The notes below the pieces were generated by a model, which saw only the letters and a list, made by a program, of their open reading frames with translations, made no database searches and was not told the origin of the DNA. The translations under genes and the position numbers were made by a program. This document shows, piece after piece, positions 29,914 to 39,859 of a DNA stretch of 64,000 nucleotides. The stretch comes from DASXQK01 sp963757155 (GTDB lineage Bacteria > Pseudomonadota > Alphaproteobacteria > Dongiales > Dongiaceae). The DNA lies in contig CAVWQS010000013.1 in the NCBI GenBank assembly GCA_963757155.1, positions 10,419 through 74,418 on the forward strand, in the 5' to 3' direction. Every line of letters starts with the position of its first letter. Within the stretch, counting starts at the first letter, position 1.

Positions 29914-31301
29914 ATGTCCATCCAGCTCTACAATACGCTCACCCGCCGCAAGGAGCTTTTCCAGCCCATCGATGCCGCCGATGTGCGGGTCTATGTCTGC
30001 GGGCCGACGGTCTACGACTATGCCCATATCGGCAATGCCCGGCCGGTGGTGGTCTTCGACACCCTCTACCGCCTGCTGCGCCGGACCTATGGCGCCGGAC
30101 CATGTGACCTATGTCCGCAACATCACCGATGTCGAGGACAAGATCATCGCCGCCGCCGCCGAGCGCGGCGAGGCCATCGCCGATCTGACCCAGCGGATGA
30201 CGGCGGTCTATCACGCCGATATGGGCGCGCTGAACGCGCTCGCCCCCGATCACGAGCCGCGCGCCACCGCCTTCATCGGCGAGATGGTGGCGATGATCCA
30301 GACCCTGGTCGATCGCGGCCATGCCTATGTCGCCGAGGGCCATGTCCTCTTCGACGTGCCCTTCCATGCCCGACTATGGCGAGCTCGCGCGCCGCTCGCA
30401 GGACGACATGATCGCCGGCGCCCGGGTCGAGGTCGCGCCCTACAAGAAATATGCGGCCGATTTCGTGCTCTGGAAGCCGAGCGACGCATCGCAGCCGGGC
30501 TGGCCCAGCCCTTGGGGATTGGGCAGGCCGGGCTGGCATATCGAATGCTCGGCGATGGCGGAGGCCAAGCTCGGCGTCACCTTCGACATCCACGGCGGCG
30601 GCATCGATCTGCTCTTTCCCCATCACGAGAACGAGATCGCCCAGAGCCGCTCAGCCCATGACGGCGCGCCCTTGGCCCGCGTCTGGATGCATAACGGCTT
30701 CGTCCAGGTGAACGGCGAGAAGATGTCGAAGTCCCTGGGCAATTACTTCACCGTCCACGAGCTGCTGGAGGAAGGCTATCGCGGCGAGGCGATCCGCCTG
30801 GCGCTGCTGGCGGCGCACTACCGCCAGCCCGTGGATTTCACCCGCGCCGGCTTGGCGGAAGCCTCGGGCCAGCTCGACCGCTTCTATCTCGCGCTCGAGC
30901 GGGTGATCGATGTCGAGGCCGAGCCCGGCGAGCCGCCCGCCGATCTTCTGGCGGCGCTGGAGGACGATCTGAACACGCCGCTGGCGCTGGCCCATCTGCA
31001 CGAGGCCGCCACCCGCCTCAACAAGGCGGAGCGGGCGAGCGAGCAAGTCGCCGCCAAGGCCAGCCTGCTGGCCGGCGCCGATCTCCTGGGCCTGTTGAAG
31101 CAGCGCCCGGCGGAGTGGCTCCAGGGCGGCAAGAAGGGCGGGCCCGAAGCCGGCGAGATCGAATCCCTGATCGCCCAGCGCATCGCCGCCCGCAAAGCCA
31201 AGGACTTCGCCACCGCCGACCGCATCCGCGACGAGCTGGCGGCGGCCGGCGTGGTGCTGGAGGATGGGCCGAAGGGGACGAGCTGGCGGCGGGTTGGATA
31301 G
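29914..31301 (+). pseudogene. cysS: Cysteinyl-tRNA synthetase, two +1 frameshifts
   Basis: Essential class I synthetase. Part one starts MSIQLYNTLTRRKELF and has CGPTVYDYAHIGNAR with the zinc Cys and HIGH motif. An extra G at about 30097 shifts into HVTYVRNITDVEDKI, and an extra T at about 30362 shifts into MPDYGELARRSQDDM. The last part holds GWHIECSAM, FPHHENEIAQ and the KMSKSLGN loop, and ends normally. Removing the two bases gives a complete protein of about 461 residues. Since a cell needs CysS, the breaks are best read as sequence errors. Confidence 0.9.
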
Positions 31302-31459
31302 CCAGGGCGTCACAGCTAGGCAGCGGTTCCGCCTTTCGAGGTGACCGCTTAGCGCCCCGCTCTTCTTTGTGGTAAGTTGTCGATACTTGCAACCAGGGAG
31401 CGGGCGCCGAAAGCTCGCCGAAGGCGCAGCGGCTTCTCTCAGCTGGGGGATAGGGCCAT

Positions 31460-31877
31460 ATGATCATGAATTGGCGTCGGAGCATCGCTGCGATCGTGGC
31501 GCTGGTGGCGCTCGGGGGAACTGCGCAGGCCGATATTCTCACGGCCGGGCCGCTCTATGGCGGCGCCGGGCAACTCAACGGAAAAGTGATTTGCTGGCTC
31601 TTCAACACGGGCAGTAGCACCGTAACGGTCTCCTCCCGGCAGATCTTCAGCACGGACGGCGGCTTTACCAATCTCTCGGTGACACCGACGAGCGATGGAT
31701 GCAGGAAATCCGCTCGGCGCAGAAAAGGGTTGTCAGTTTTCGGCACCCACCGGGGGGGCGGCGGTGGCCTTTACTTGCCGAGCAGTCATCAGCGGCGCCG
31801 AAGAAAACGTCGGCGGCACGATGCAGATCTTGAGCCCGACCAGCCAGCTCTTGGTGTCGATTCCCATCAAGAAGTGA
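31460..31877 (+). pseudogene. Small secreted protein, one +1 frameshift
   Basis: It begins with a signal peptide (MNWRRSIAAIVALVALGGTAQA) and continues as an about 140-residue beta-rich domain with paired Cys (VICWLFNTG, SDGC, KGCQFSAP, AFTCRAV). A single extra base near 31,700 (TGCAGGAAATCC) splits the frame, and the second half ends LLVSIPIKK. GGGGGA precedes the start. The function is unknown. The mature part looks like a small exported domain with two disulfides. Confidence 0.6.
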
Positions 31878-31910
31878 GGGCGAAGAGGACCATCCATGGG
31901 GTCAGAAATC

Positions 31911-32201
31911 ATGGGCCTGTTTCGCAATCTCCTCGGCCGGGGCGCGGCAGCGGATGCGCCGGCTAGGGCCGAGACGGCCACCGAGTACAACGGCTATCTC
32001 ATCCGTCCCGCGCTGCGTCGCCAGGGCTCCGGCTGGCTGATCGCGGGGTCGATCACCAAGGCGTTTTCGGATGGCGTAAGAGAACATCACTTCATCCGCG
32101 CCGACACCTACATGGACCACGCCGAGGGAGTCCTCTTCTGCATCCAGAAGGCTAAGCAGATCATCGATGAGCAGGGCGATCGCATTTTCGGCCCCGCGTG
32201 A
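31911..32201 (+). CDS. HlyU-like protein
   Basis: A 96-residue protein matching the HlyU family (EYNGYLIRPALRRQGSGWLIAGSITK, then HHFIRADTYMDHAEGVLF and KAKQIIDEQG). HlyU is a small winged regulator-like protein that de-represses haemolysin genes in Vibrio; in alphaproteobacteria its role is untested. The in-frame ATG at 31896 also has a GAGG ribosome site, but family members start at the MGLF equivalent. It is the one intact gene between cysS and trmJ. Confidence 0.8.
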   Translation: MGLFRNLLGRGAAADAPARAETATEYNGYLIRPALRRQGSGWLIAGSITKAFSDGVREHHFIRADTYMDHAEGVLFCIQKAKQIIDEQGDRIFGPA

Positions 32202-32274
32202 TGTCGGCGGTGATCTCCGTCATTGACCGGAACAGCGAACCGTCACCGTAGCAGAACGGTCTGCCGATCCTGGA

Positions 32275-33595
32275 TCAGCCTGCCGAAGAGGCCAGGAGCC
32301 GGAAGGTGAACTGGTCATTGTAGTTGTAAGGGGAGAGGTTCGGGTAGACCGGTACCGCCGGCGACGTGCCGAACTCATTTGTCACGCGGACGTCGACCGT
32401 GCCAACTCCCTGCGGTGCCACGGCGGTGATCGACGACCCATCCGCTGCGACCCTTGCCCAGAGGGCCGGGACGATGCCGAAATCGACAACGCTGCTCGGC
32501 GAGAACGTCACACCCTTGGGCGGCGTTATGGTGACCGTCGTGTGACCGTTCCATTGGCCGCTCGTCGGGCTGATCGCCGCGACGACCGGTGCCGCGGGGA
32601 CAGCGTCGGGGCACCGAGCAGGCTGAGATAGGTGTTGTTGTCATGCTGGAACCCGACCTGCACTTCAAACTTCTGCATGTCGGTCTGGGCCCCGGGCGGA
32701 TAGGTGTTCAGGAAGATCGGTGGAGCTTCCGGCATTCAGCGGTGGCTGCTGGGTCGGCTGGACGTAGGTGTTACCGTTTGTGCCCGCGGCCATAGACTTG
32801 ATCATCGCGCCGATGGCGTTCAGCGGGGTCGCGGTCGGCCCCGGCCCCTTCGGGGTCGTGTCGGACGCCGGGTAGAACGGGTTCGTCTTGTGGTTGTCGA
32901 CCAGCGACGTCAGGGTTGCCCAAGCATTGGGGACGAGATCGTATTTGTTCACGACGCATTTCGCAGACGGGAATTGCGTGTTGAAAAAGCTCGCGAAATT
33001 GCTGTCGCCGGCGGTAGGTGCCGCAAAGGTATAGGGAGAAACAAATGATGTCGACGCGATCCCCGCGGCGGCCAGGAACAGGCTGACCGTCGTGACCATC
33101 GCTCCCCCGAGGCTATGGCCAGTTACATACGAGCGGCGCCGGAGCGGCGGCCCGGGCGGCCATCAGGACCGGGACGAGCTCGGTCCCCATCGTGAGGTCG
33201 GTGAAGGCCTCCATTGCCCCTTGGGAGATATTGCTGAGCGTCCCCGTCGGCGGCATGCCGCCGGCCCCGAACGGGAGCATCAGGCCGACTTGCATGTCCT
33301 CCGAGCTATCGATCGGCGAGCCCGCCATCGTGCCGCGCAAGGCGAGCGCATAGGCCCCATTGCTGGCGTTGAAGGCGAGATAAGCGAGGTTCGCCCGGCT
33401 ATCGGTGAGGCCGACCCAGATTGCGGTCCAGCTATTTCCCGTGGCGAGGTTCCCCTTGGCGAGCTGCGCGTTGATGCCCCGGAGAATGCGCGCCGCTTGC
33501 GCGTCCCTCGCTTCGCCGGAGGGCCGCTCGGTTGCGCCCGTCGCGGCGAGCGCGGCAAGCGTCATCATCACCTGCGTATCGGTGTAACCCGCCAT
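32275..33595 (-). pseudogene. Class 3 lipase with C-terminal IPT/TIG domain, three frameshifts
   Basis: Reading from the ATG at 33595 (AGAGGGA upstream), the first 155 residues are the N-terminal part of an alpha/beta hydrolase. After a +1 break at about 33125 comes VTGHSLGGAMVTTV, the nucleophile elbow of class 3 lipases, then YTFAAPTAGD and NKYDLVPN with the catalytic Asp. A second break (about 32725) and a third (about 32600) lead to a C-terminal IPT/TIG immunoglobulin-like domain (ISPTSGQWNGHTTVTI...). There is no signal peptide. Joined, it would be about 440 residues. Errors or true decay are both possible. Confidence 0.7.
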
Positions 33596-33986
33596 CGGTG
33601 TATCCCTCTTCCGGTACCCCTGGACTAATTGTAGCCGTTTTCTTGGTGGCTTACAAATGGCTGATCGAATATCTTGAATAGTTGCACAAAGCCGTGTGGT
33701 CAGACGCCGAAAATGTGCCGGCTGTCCTCGCGATTTACTAAATTTTTACTAAGCATCTGAGTGGGAAATAAGCGAACCACCTGCCCCAGCAAAGCCGTCA
33801 TGCCCGGGCTTGTCCCGGGCTTGTCAGGGCTTGTCCGGGCTTGCCCCGGGCACATTGAAGGGGTGGGTCATGTCATCAAGATGACCCTATTTCGGTAACG
33901 ATCATCCAAGTATTCGATACTTCTCGATGCAGGCGGCTAGGTATGTCCGGCCCAGCAGTTTCGCGCAGGCGGCTCCGCGGCTCTTC
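33596..33986. repeat. Gene-free stretch with a short GGGCTTGTCC repeat
   Basis: No gene is seen here. Around 33797-33852 the motif CCGGGCTTGTC occurs several times in tandem with small changes, starting after GTCATGCC. It resembles a degenerate form of the GTCATgCCcGG dispersed repeats seen elsewhere in the window. Confidence 0.55.
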
Positions 33987-34522
33987 TCACCGCTTCTGAT
34001 AGGGGTGGAAAATATAGTCCTTCGCCTTCACGATCGTATGGCAGGCGAAGCCGCAATTATTGCCGCTGCCATCGGGCGCGAAGCTGTCGGAGGCAACGGT
34101 ATAGTTGAACAGGGCGTATCCCCATCCCGCGCTGTCGGGGAATCGCTTGCTGTCCTTCTCGATGAAGAAAGACATTCTTCAGATTGTCCGGCACGTTCAC
34201 GGAGAAGGGCGCCTCCGTGCTCTTCTTCTGGGTCCACTGGATCTTCGCGATCTTGGAGCCGTCGGGGAAAGGCTTGCCGTTGCCGGGAACGCCGGCCCGG
34301 TAGGCGTCGATCATCGTCGGATTGGCGACGATCACCTTCAGCACTTCATCGGTCTGCAGCCACCGACACGACTTGCCAGTCTTCGTATCCCCTGAAGTCG
34401 GAGAAGGCGAGCCCGTTCGGCACTTGCAGCGCGTACTTATCCTGCGCGGAAGTGGCCCCGCCGCCCAGAATGGCGAGCGCGACCGCCAGGATCGCCACGG
34501 GCCAGAATCGAATTCTCGTCAT
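33987..34522 (-). pseudogene. Cytochrome P460-like protein, two +1 frameshifts
   Basis: The ATG at 34522, preceded by GGAGGGG, starts a signal peptide ending in ATSAQD. The body reads YALQVPNGLAFSDFRGYEDW, then after an extra base near 34356 VLKVIVANPTMIDAYRAGVP, and after another near 34167 FFIEKDSKRFPDSAGWGYALF. The end has the haem motif CGFACH followed by TIVKAKDYIF. This matches the cytochrome P460 family of periplasmic c-type haem proteins. The Cys spacing is CX3CH rather than CX2CH. Joined, it is about 177 residues. Confidence 0.75.
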
Positions 34523-34628
34523 GCTCATTCCCCTCCGCGATTGGCGAGTCAGCTTCAGTGGCCTTCGCCGAGGGAATGTAGCAAAGGGTGGGCGAGACAC
34601 GGAAGCTGAGCTAACCGAACCGAGCGAG

Positions 34629-35701
34629 CTAGGCCCTGAGCGCCTCCGGCGGCAGGAACTCGTAGTCGGTATAGCCCTCCGGCCCCTCGGCATAGAAGGT
34701 CGACGAATCCCATTCATTGAGCTTCGCGCCCTCGGCGAAGCGCCGCGGCAGATCGGGATTGGCGATGAAGAGCTTGCCGAAGGCGACCGCATCGGCCTCG
34801 CCCTTGGCCAGCACCTCCTCGGCGGTCTTCTCGTCGAAGCTCTCGTTGACGATATAGACGCCGCCGAAGGCCTTCTTCAGATCGGGTCCCTGCCGGTCCG
34901 GCGCCAGATGCTCCCGCGCGCAGATGAAGGCGATCTTCCGCCGGCCGAGCTCGCGGGCGACATGGAGGAACAGGGCCGCTGGGTTGCTGTCGCTCATGTC
35001 ATGGGAATCGCTGCGCGGGGCGAGATGCATGCCGACGCGATCGGCGCCCCAGACGGAAATCACCGCATCGGCGACCTCCATCATGAGCCGCGCGCGATTC
35101 TCGATGGAGCCGCCATAGCCGTCGGTCCGATGGTTGGCGCCGTCATGGAGAAACTGATCCAGCAGATAGCCGTTCGCCCCATGGATCTCGACGCCGTCGA
35201 AGCCGGCGGCCTGGGCATTCTCCGCGCCGCGCCGGAACGCGCTGCACGATGCCGGGGATCTCGCTCGGCCTCCAGCGCGCGGGGCAGGGGATAGGGCCGC
35301 ACGGGGCGAAGCAGGCTGACATTGCCTTTCGCCGCGATCGCGCTGGGCGCCACCGGCGGCTCATTGTCGAGAAAGCTGGGATCGGAGATCCGGCCGACAT
35401 GCCAGAGCTGGAGGAACATGCGGCCCCCGGCCTCGTGAACGGCTGACGTGACCTGCTTCCATCCCGCCACCTGCTCGGCGGACCAGATGCCGGGCGTGCC
35501 GGGATAGCCGACGCCCATGGGCTCCACCGAGGTCGCCTCGCTCAGGATGAGGCCCGCCGACGCGCGCTGCGCGTAATAGGTCCGCATGAGCGGATTCGGC
35601 ACCCGGCGCGTGCCGGCGCGGCAGCGGGTCAAGGGGGCCATGAGGATCCGATTGGGCAGCGTCAGGGCGCCGAGCGCGAGCGGGTCGAAGAGGGTCGGCA
35701 T
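34629..35701 (-). pseudogene. Old yellow enzyme family NADH:flavin oxidoreductase (NemA type), two +1 frameshifts
   Basis: A flavin TIM-barrel ene-reductase. The start at 35701 is set by GGAG six bases upstream. The N-terminal part reads PNRILMAPLTRCRAG, QLWHVGRIS, and the C-terminal part after the breaks reads MHLAPRSDS...FGKLFIANPDLP with the NemA-like ending YTDYEFLPP. Two extra bases near 35,239 and 35,267 shift the frame, and between them the FDGVEIHGANGYLLDQFL segment with the substrate His/Asn is recovered. Joined, it is about 357 residues. A dyad just upstream suggests repressor control. Confidence 0.82.
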
Positions 35702-35730
35702 CGTCGTCTCCGATTCTGTCATGACAATCA

Positions 35731-35760
35731 GGCTGACCTAATATTTGTAGTTGGTCAGCC
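35731..35760. promoter_or_regulatory. Inverted repeat operator upstream of the flavin reductase gene
   Basis: GGCTGACC and GGTCAGCC flank a 14-base A/T-rich centre (TAATATTTGTAGTT), 30 bases before the reductase start. The shape fits a TetR- or HxlR-type repressor site. No regulator gene lies next to it. Confidence 0.5.
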
Positions 35761-35894
35761 ATTCGCGAAGACGTCTCCTGCGCCCGAGGCTGAGGCGAAT
35801 GGTCGCGGCAGGAGGTGCTTATCGCCCGCGGGGGGATCGGGGATGCCGGCCATCGGCGTTGACGCCATGGCGTGGGCCAAGTAGGAACCCCGGC

Positions 35895-37509
35895 ATGTCC
35901 AGCGATGACAAGCGCGTCTATATCTTCGATACCACGCTGCGTGACGGCGCCCAGACCCAGGGCGTCGATTTCGGGGTGGGGGACAAGCTCGCCATCGCCC
36001 AGGCCCTGGATCGCCTCGGGGTCGACTATATCGAGGGCGGCTGGCCGGGGGCCAATCCGACCGACGATGCCTTCTTCGCCCAGCCGCCGGCCCTGAAGAC
36101 CGCCAAGCTCGTCGCCTTCGGCATGACCCGTCGCCCCGGCCGCAGCACGGCCAATGACCCCGGCCTGGCCGCGCTGCTGGGGCCGCGCACGCCCGGCGGT
36201 CTGCATGGTCGGCAAGTCCTGGGATTTCCATGTCGATGTCGCGCTCGCCATCGAGCGCCATGAGAACATCGCCATGATCGAGGAGAGCGTGGCGTTGGCC
36301 GTCGCCCGCGGGGCGGAGACCATGTTCGATGCCGAGCATTTCTTCGACGGCTACAAGGCCAATCCCGGCTATGCCTTCGATTGCCTGAGGGCGGCCGAGC
36401 GCGCCGGCGCCCGCTGGCTCGTGCTCTGCGACACCAATGGCGGCACCTTGCCCCATGAGGTGGAGCGGATCGTCGGCGAGGTGACGGCCCGGATTCCCGG
36501 CAGCAAGATCGGCATCCACACCCATAACGACACGGAGAATGCCGTCGCCAATAGCCTGGCGGCGCTACGGGCCGGCGCGCGCCAGCTCCAGGGGACGCTG
36601 AACGGCCTGGGCGAGCGCTGCGGCAATGCCAATCTCGTCTCCCTGATCCCGAGCCTGGCGCTGAAGACCGATTTCGTGATCGGCATCTCAGCCGACAAGC
36701 TGGCCCATCTCACCAAGCTCTCGCGCCTGCTGGACGAGCGGCTGAACCGCGCGCCGCTCCGCAGCGCCGCCTATGTCGGCGAATCCGCCTTCGCCCATAA
36801 GGGGGGCTTGCATGTCTCCGCGGTGGAGAAGGATCCGCGGACCTATGAGCATGTCGATCCGGCGCTGGTGGGCAACCGCCGGCATGTCGTGGTCTCCGAC
36901 CAGTCGGGCCGGGCCAATATCCTGGCCCGCTTCCGCGACATCGGCCTGGTAGTGGAAGCCGACGATCCGAAGATCGCCACATTGGTCGAGACGGTGAAGG
37001 CGCGGGAATATGACGGCTATGCCTATGACGGGGCCGAGGCCAGCTTCGAGCTCCTCGCCCGGCGCGCGCTGGGCAAGGTGCCGGAGTTCTTCAAGCTCGC
37101 GCGCTTTCGGGTGATGGACGACCGGCGCTGGAATGCGCGCAGCGAGCTCGTCACGGAATCCGAGGCGACCATCACGGTCGAAGTGGGGGAGGAGCGGCTG
37201 ATGACCGTCGCCACCGGCAACGGTCCGGTGAACGCCCTGGACACGGCGCTGCGCAAGGCCCTGCTGCCTTTCTATCCCGCGCTGGAAGATATGCGCCTCG
37301 TCGATTTCAAGGTCCGCATCCTCACCCCCAATGACGGCACCGAGGCGGTGACCCGGGTGATGATCGAGAGCGCCGACAGGGAAGGGGAGCGCTGGACCAC
37401 CGTCGGCGTCTCCACCAACATCATCGATGCCTCCTTCAATGCGCTGCACGACGCCATCACCTGGAAGCTCTTCCGCGCCGGCGCCACGCCGTCCGTCGCG
37501 CCGGCTTAG
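35895..37509 (+). pseudogene. cimA: Citramalate synthase, one +1 frameshift
   Basis: A DRE-TIM metallolyase that makes citramalate from pyruvate and acetyl-CoA for isoleucine synthesis, or a close relative. The signature VYIFDTTLRDGAQTQG is at residue 9. An extra C at about 36193 breaks the frame just before VCMVGKSWDFHVDVAL, and the second half carries CDTNGGTLPHEV, the metal-site HTHND, the GNANLVSLIP motif and the LeuA-type allosteric domain (RVMDDRRW...VTVEVGEE). Joined length is about 537 residues, typical for CimA of this type. Confidence 0.88.
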
Positions 37510-37552
37510 AGCGGTGTCGGATCCAAGCAGTCACGGCTCGCTCTCTCCACTT

Positions 37553-37697
37553 CGTCATTCCCGCGAAAACGGGAATCCAGGGCCGTCATGCGTGGTCTCG
37601 GACAAAAGGAAAGTAATTCACCACGGAGGCACGGAGGCCACGGAGGCGATGTCGTGCCTCTCCGTGCTCTCCGTGCCTCCGTGGTGAATGTTACTTT
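37553..37697. repeat. Dispersed palindrome plus a long inverted repeat between cimA and trmJ
   Basis: At 37553-37583 lies another copy of the GTCATTCCCGCGAAAaCGGG family. At 37610-37697 a separate inverted repeat has arms of about 27 bases (AAAGTAATTCACCACGGAGG and onward) around CCACGGAGGC units; the right arm has a two-base insertion. A related CCACGGAG...CTCCGTGG pair occurs at 39605-39667. These could fold as strong RNA hairpins. Confidence 0.75.
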
Positions 37698-37748
37698 CTT
37701 CCGTAACACTGCGGGCGCGATGGCCCGTGCAACGAAGCAAGCCGCCTG

Positions 37749-38522
37749 ATGGCGGGCACCGACCGCAAGCGGGCCGCCGTGGGGGCGGGGCCGGCGATCA
37801 TCCTGGTCGAGCCGCAGCTCGGCGAGAATATCGGGGCGGCGGCCCGGGCCATGCTCAATTGCGGCCTCACCGATCTGCGGCTGGTGAAGCCGCGCGACGG
37901 CTGGCCCAATCCCAAGGCGGTGGCCAATGCTTCCGGCGCCGATTCCGTCATCGAGGCGGCCCGGCTCTTCGACACGCCGGAAGCGGCAATCGCCGATCTG
38001 GAGCGGGTCTATGCCACCACCGCGCGACATCGCGGCATGATCAAGCGGGTGGTGACCCCGCGCCGCGCCGCAGCCGAGATGCGCAAGCGCATCGGCGCGG
38101 GCGAGGCCGTGGGTGTCCTCTTCGGGCCTGAGCGCATGGGGCTGGTGAATGAGCATGTGGCGCTGGCCGATGCCGTGATCTCCGTCCCTCTCAATCCCGG
38201 CTTTGCCTCCCTCAATCTCGGCCAGGCGGTGCTGCTGCTGGGCTATGAGTGGTTCCAGGCGGCGGACAAGACGCCGGCCAGCGAGCTGGTGACCAATGAG
38301 ACGCGGCCGGCGGTGAAGGCCGAGCTCCTCAACTTCTTCGAGCATCTGGAGAAGGAGCTCGACGATTGCGGTTTCCTGCGCAATGCCGAGAAGCGCCCCA
38401 GCATGGTGCGCAACATCCGCAACCTCTTCCAGCGCACGGGGCTCACCCATCAGGAGATCCGCACCCTCCACGGCATCGTCGCGGAGCTCGCGACCCATCG
38501 CCAGCGGCGGAAGCGCGGCTGA
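37749..38522 (+). CDS. trmJ: tRNA (cytidine/uridine-2'-O-)-methyltransferase TrmJ
   Basis: A 257-residue SPOUT methyltransferase that 2'-O-methylates position 32 of tRNAs. Motifs are VEPQLGENIGAAARAM near the start, LFGPERMGL, and the knotted SAM site ISVPLNPGFASLNLGQAV. The C-terminal helical region (KRPSMVRNIRNLFQRTGLT) is typical for TrmJ. Frame and length are normal. Confidence 0.9.
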   Translation: MAGTDRKRAAVGAGPAIILVEPQLGENIGAAARAMLNCGLTDLRLVKPRDGWPNPKAVANASGADSVIEAARLFDTPEAAIADLERVYATTARHRGMIKRVVTPRRAAAEMRKRIGAGEAVGVLFGPERMGLVNEHVALADAVISVPLNPGFASLNLGQAVLLLGYEWFQAADKTPASELVTNETRPAVKAELLNFFEHLEKELDDCGFLRNAEKRPSMVRNIRNLFQRTGLTHQEIRTLHGIVAELATHRQRRKRG

Positions 38523-38593
38523 GCGGTCGCCGCTATCCCGGCAGCGAACAGATCCTTTGACGTAACCCATTGAAATATCGAGCTAGTCCGAGC

Positions 38594-38621
38594 TTGACAG
38601 CCGTCGGATGCCCACTATAGT
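38594..38621 (+). promoter_or_regulatory. Sigma-70 promoter of rpsD
   Basis: TTGACA (38594-38599) and TATAGT (38616-38621) with a 16-base spacer, close to consensus. It faces rpsD, leaving a leader of about 120 bases that contains GC-rich inverted segments (GCCGGGCTTTACCGGGCC). Confidence 0.65.
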
Positions 38622-38748
38622 GCGCCCACTTCCGAGCTGAGGGCGTCGTGCGTCCAAAAGGATCGTGGCGCCGCCCCGCCGCCGGGCTTTACCGGGCCGG
38701 ACACTCGGGACATGAAACACAACCGTTGAACACGGAGTTTACCAAGCG

Positions 38749-39363
38749 ATGACGAAGCGCGCCGAATCCAAATACAAGATCGATCGCCGTCTGGGCGTCA
38801 ACCTCTGGGGCCGCCCCAAGAGCCCCTTCAATTCCCGCGAATATGGCCCCGGCCAGCATGGCCAGCGCCGCCGCAAGCCGACCGACTACGGCACCCAGCT
38901 CATGGCCAAGCAGCGGCTCAAGGGCTATTACGGCAATATCGGCGAGCGTCAGTTCCGCCGCATCTATGAAGAGGCCGCGCGCCGCAAGGGCGACACCGGC
39001 GAAAACCTGGTGGGCCTGCTCGAGCGTCGTCTCGACACCGTCGTCTACCGCGCGAAATTCGTGCCCACGGTCTTCGCCGCCCGCCAGATCGTCAATCACG
39101 GCCATATCCGCGTCAACGGCAAGCGGGTCAACATCCCGTCCTACATGGTCAAGGACGGCGATGTGATCGAGCTGCGCGAGAAGTCGCGCGAGCTTGCCCT
39201 GGTGCTGGAAGCCGTGTCCTCCGGCGAGCGCGACGTGCCGGGCTATATCGATGCCGACCACAAGAAGATGCGCGCCACCTACCTTCGCGCGCCGGGCCTG
39301 GCCGACATTCCCTATCCCGTGCAGATGAACCCCGCCATGGTGGTGGAGTTCTACTCCCGCTAA
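38749..39363 (+). CDS. rpsD: 30S ribosomal protein S4
   Basis: A 204-residue S4 that binds 16S rRNA early in small-subunit assembly. It begins MTKRAESKYKIDRRLGVN, has YGPGQHGQRR-like GPGQHGQRRRKPTDYG, and carries the S4 RNA-binding domain RLDTVVYRAKFVPTVFAARQ with HGHIRVNGKRVN. It stands alone here, outside the alpha operon, as is usual in alphaproteobacteria. A consensus promoter and a strong terminator bracket it. Confidence 0.98.
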   Translation: MTKRAESKYKIDRRLGVNLWGRPKSPFNSREYGPGQHGQRRRKPTDYGTQLMAKQRLKGYYGNIGERQFRRIYEEAARRKGDTGENLVGLLERRLDTVVYRAKFVPTVFAARQIVNHGHIRVNGKRVNIPSYMVKDGDVIELREKSRELALVLEAVSSGERDVPGYIDADHKKMRATYLRAPGLADIPYPVQMNPAMVVEFYSR

Positions 39364-39391
39364 GCCATCGGCCTGTTCCAGACCGCAACAC

Positions 39392-39428
39392 AACGACCGC
39401 GCCGGACCCCGGCGCGGTCGTTGGCTTT
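39392..39428 (+). terminator. Rho-independent terminator of rpsD
   Basis: AACGACCGCGCCGG pairs perfectly with CCGGCGCGGTCGTT around a three-base loop, followed by GGCTTTTG. It begins 29 bases after the rpsD stop. Confidence 0.85.
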
Positions 39429-39490
39429 TGGGGGAAGGCGAGACGGGGATGGCCACCCTCTTCGTCATGGCCGGTCGGCCTCGCTCTCTT

Positions 39491-39793
39491 TGCCGTCATG
39501 GTCGAGCGGAGCCTGCCCCTGCGAAGGCAGGGGGCCGACCATCCACGAGCTTGCAAGCCGCAGGGCTGTGTTATCGATCATCCCGCGAGACCGCAGGTCA
39601 AGAATCCACCACGGAGACCCCGGAGTAGAAAGAACCTCCGCGACCTCCGTGCCTCCGTGGTGCAACTGTTCTTGACGGTGACGGGGCCGGGACGATTGCG
39701 AATTGCGACGGAGCACCGCGTCCGAGATGGGCAAACTCGTGGATGGTCGGCCCCCTGCCTTCGCAGGGGCAGGCTCCGCTCGACCATGACGGC
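39491..39793. repeat. Inverted 57-base repeats enclosing a CCACGGAG palindrome
   Basis: Copy one (39491-39548, CCGTCATGGTCGAGCGGAGC and onward to CCACGAG) and its inverted copy (39736-39793) are nearly identical over about 57 bases. Between them sits a CCACGGAG...CTCCGTGG palindrome (39605-39667). The structure fills most of the gap between rpsD and the hydrolase fragment, and no gene is seen in it. Confidence 0.8.
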
Positions 39794-39859
39794 TGAGGGA
39801 GCGAGGGACAGCGTAAAACATCTCTATATGATTTCGCTAGCCGGGGAGGGGCGGACATC

